This document shows positions 63,093-64,000 of a stretch of DNA of 64,000 nt, one piece after another; the stretch's first letter is position 1, and every line of letters begins with the position of its first letter. Location: positions 1-64,000 of the forward strand of contig JACCGJ010014689.1 in assembly GCA_013407085.1 (NCBI GenBank), read 5' to 3'. A model generated the notes under the pieces. It searched no databases and was not told the origin of the DNA. It saw only the letters and a program-made list of their open reading frames with translations. Source of the stretch: Atriophallophorus winterbourni (taxonomy: Eukaryota > Platyhelminthes > Trematoda > Plagiorchiida > Microphallidae). A program made the position numbers and the translations under genes.

Positions 63093-63400
63093 ATGTATGC
63101 ATGTATAACAGCATAAGCCCGATCCAGGCAAATTGCCGCACAGTCATAGACTGCATGTGCGCTTAGATACTGTCATGTTGCCCAGGCCTAGGCAGATATG
63201 AGAAAGAAGATGGAAATGGTATGTATGTATCTATGAAAGCACAAGCCTGATCCAGGCAAAGTGCCGCACAGTCAGAGACTGCACGTGGGCTATGATACTG
63301 TCAGGTAGTGAGTCTCCAGCGTGTTTCAGCATGCAGCTCGCTACCGGTTGCCAACCACTTTGTCACGATGTTAGCCGCACAGAACAGAAGCAGTGTACGA
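63093..63400 (-). repeat. Two adjacent SINE-X copies
   Basis: 63093-63205 (tgcatgtataacagcataag to cccaggcctaggcagatatg) is broken at the middle block, and 63218-63400 (gtatgtatgtatctatgaaa on) lacks that middle block and continues with the 5' half. Either two copies in tandem or one copy with an inserted second 3' end. Confidence 0.75.
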
Positions 63401-64000
63401 TGATGCATCATTACATCATTAGTGTCCACCTGCGAATTTCTCATATTTCAGACTGTTGTGATGACTGACTGCCATGAGAAGGAAATTTCACGATACATAT
63501 ACATATGACAAGGCCGCAACATTTCTCTCCTTATTACGTCCTGCTGTCGCATGCTAATCTAGTCTCTGATTGAAAGTCATATTGAATTGCTTTGTTTGCT
63601 CAGAATAACTCGCTTCCTATGGCAGTCATGTTGTATTGTACCGCCATCATTCCACCTGTTTTGTGTTAAACGTGCCCTGTAATACGGATGGACGCGTGTT
63701 TCACTGGGATGGTTAGAATACTTTGTTATTGTACATTTTTATGGCCTACCATATTGTGACATTTTTGCGACTATTTGGATATTAAAAGAAAAATACTGTG
63801 ATCTATTAATGATAGGCACATCGCCATGAATATCTCAGTGTAGATTTATACTCGCTCGTCTTCCTTGTCGCAGTTCTTGAATCCATCGCAACATCCTTTC
63901 CGAAACATTTTTGATACGGCTGCAGACCCAAATCAATATTGCATATATAGCTAATAATGTCATACACCTTATGTAGTACAAATTTTCTTAATTTTAGGAT
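63401..64000 (+). other. Intronic or intergenic sequence at the right edge
   Basis: Nothing recognised. No further PDCL exon, repeat family or ORF was found; it is probably the rest of the PDCL intron. Confidence 0.4.

Overview
The window is animal nuclear DNA, most likely from a parasitic flatworm (probably a digenean trematode; the species cannot be read from the sequence). The evidence is four conserved animal genes with introns, several of them micro-introns of only 30-37 nt, in a background dominated by retrotransposons typical of flatworms: BEL/Pao, a CsRn1-like Gypsy element, several CR1-like non-LTR families and RTE remnants. It is not bacterial, and operon or ribosome-binding-site logic does not apply.

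Host genes: (1) the last two coding exons of the geranylgeranyltransferase-I beta subunit (PGGT1B, + strand, 305-404 and 9687-9934), separated by a 9.3 kb intron; (2) an unidentified coding-like exon at 10205-10423 (+); (3) the coding exon of an OXLD1-like mitochondrial CCxxGCxxC protein, 12427-12762 (+); (4) a complete ten-exon TIM44 gene (TIMM44, - strand, 22261-14794, 392 aa), whose splice phases all agree; (5) the first five coding exons of a phosducin-like protein (PDCL, + strand, 61717-62489), which runs off the right edge.

Mobile DNA by region. 1-9.7 kb: the PGGT1B intron holds a damaged BEL/Pao element in which a 1.77 kb piece of gag-pol is present twice, head to head, making a large near-perfect palindrome; around it are a short interspersed repeat (at least 15 copies in the window) and a second repeat carrying hammerhead-ribozyme cores. 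13-14.2 kb: two inverted units of that hammerhead repeat. 22.8-24 kb: an RTE element reduced to its two ends. 24.7-28.7 kb: a nearly full-length CR1-like element with a stop/start overlap between ORF1 and ORF2. 28.7-30.1 kb: a relict in the opposite direction. 31.2-36.3 kb: a second CR1-like element with a 456-bp insertion flanked by a 6-bp target duplication. 36.3-42.6 kb: AT-rich DNA without recognisable genes. 42.6-46.8 kb: two more non-LTR fragments. 46.8-49.4 kb: a CsRn1-like LTR element lacking most of pol, nested in a non-LTR RT. 50-58.9 kb: a head-to-tail pile of CR1-like elements on the minus strand, including a 1475-codon open frame made of two fused elements. 59-61.6 kb: short repeats and an endonuclease relict.

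The most unusual items are the hammerhead repeat whose stem III is a loopless palindrome (suggesting action as a dimer), the BEL palindrome inside a transcribed intron, and the fused non-LTR array.
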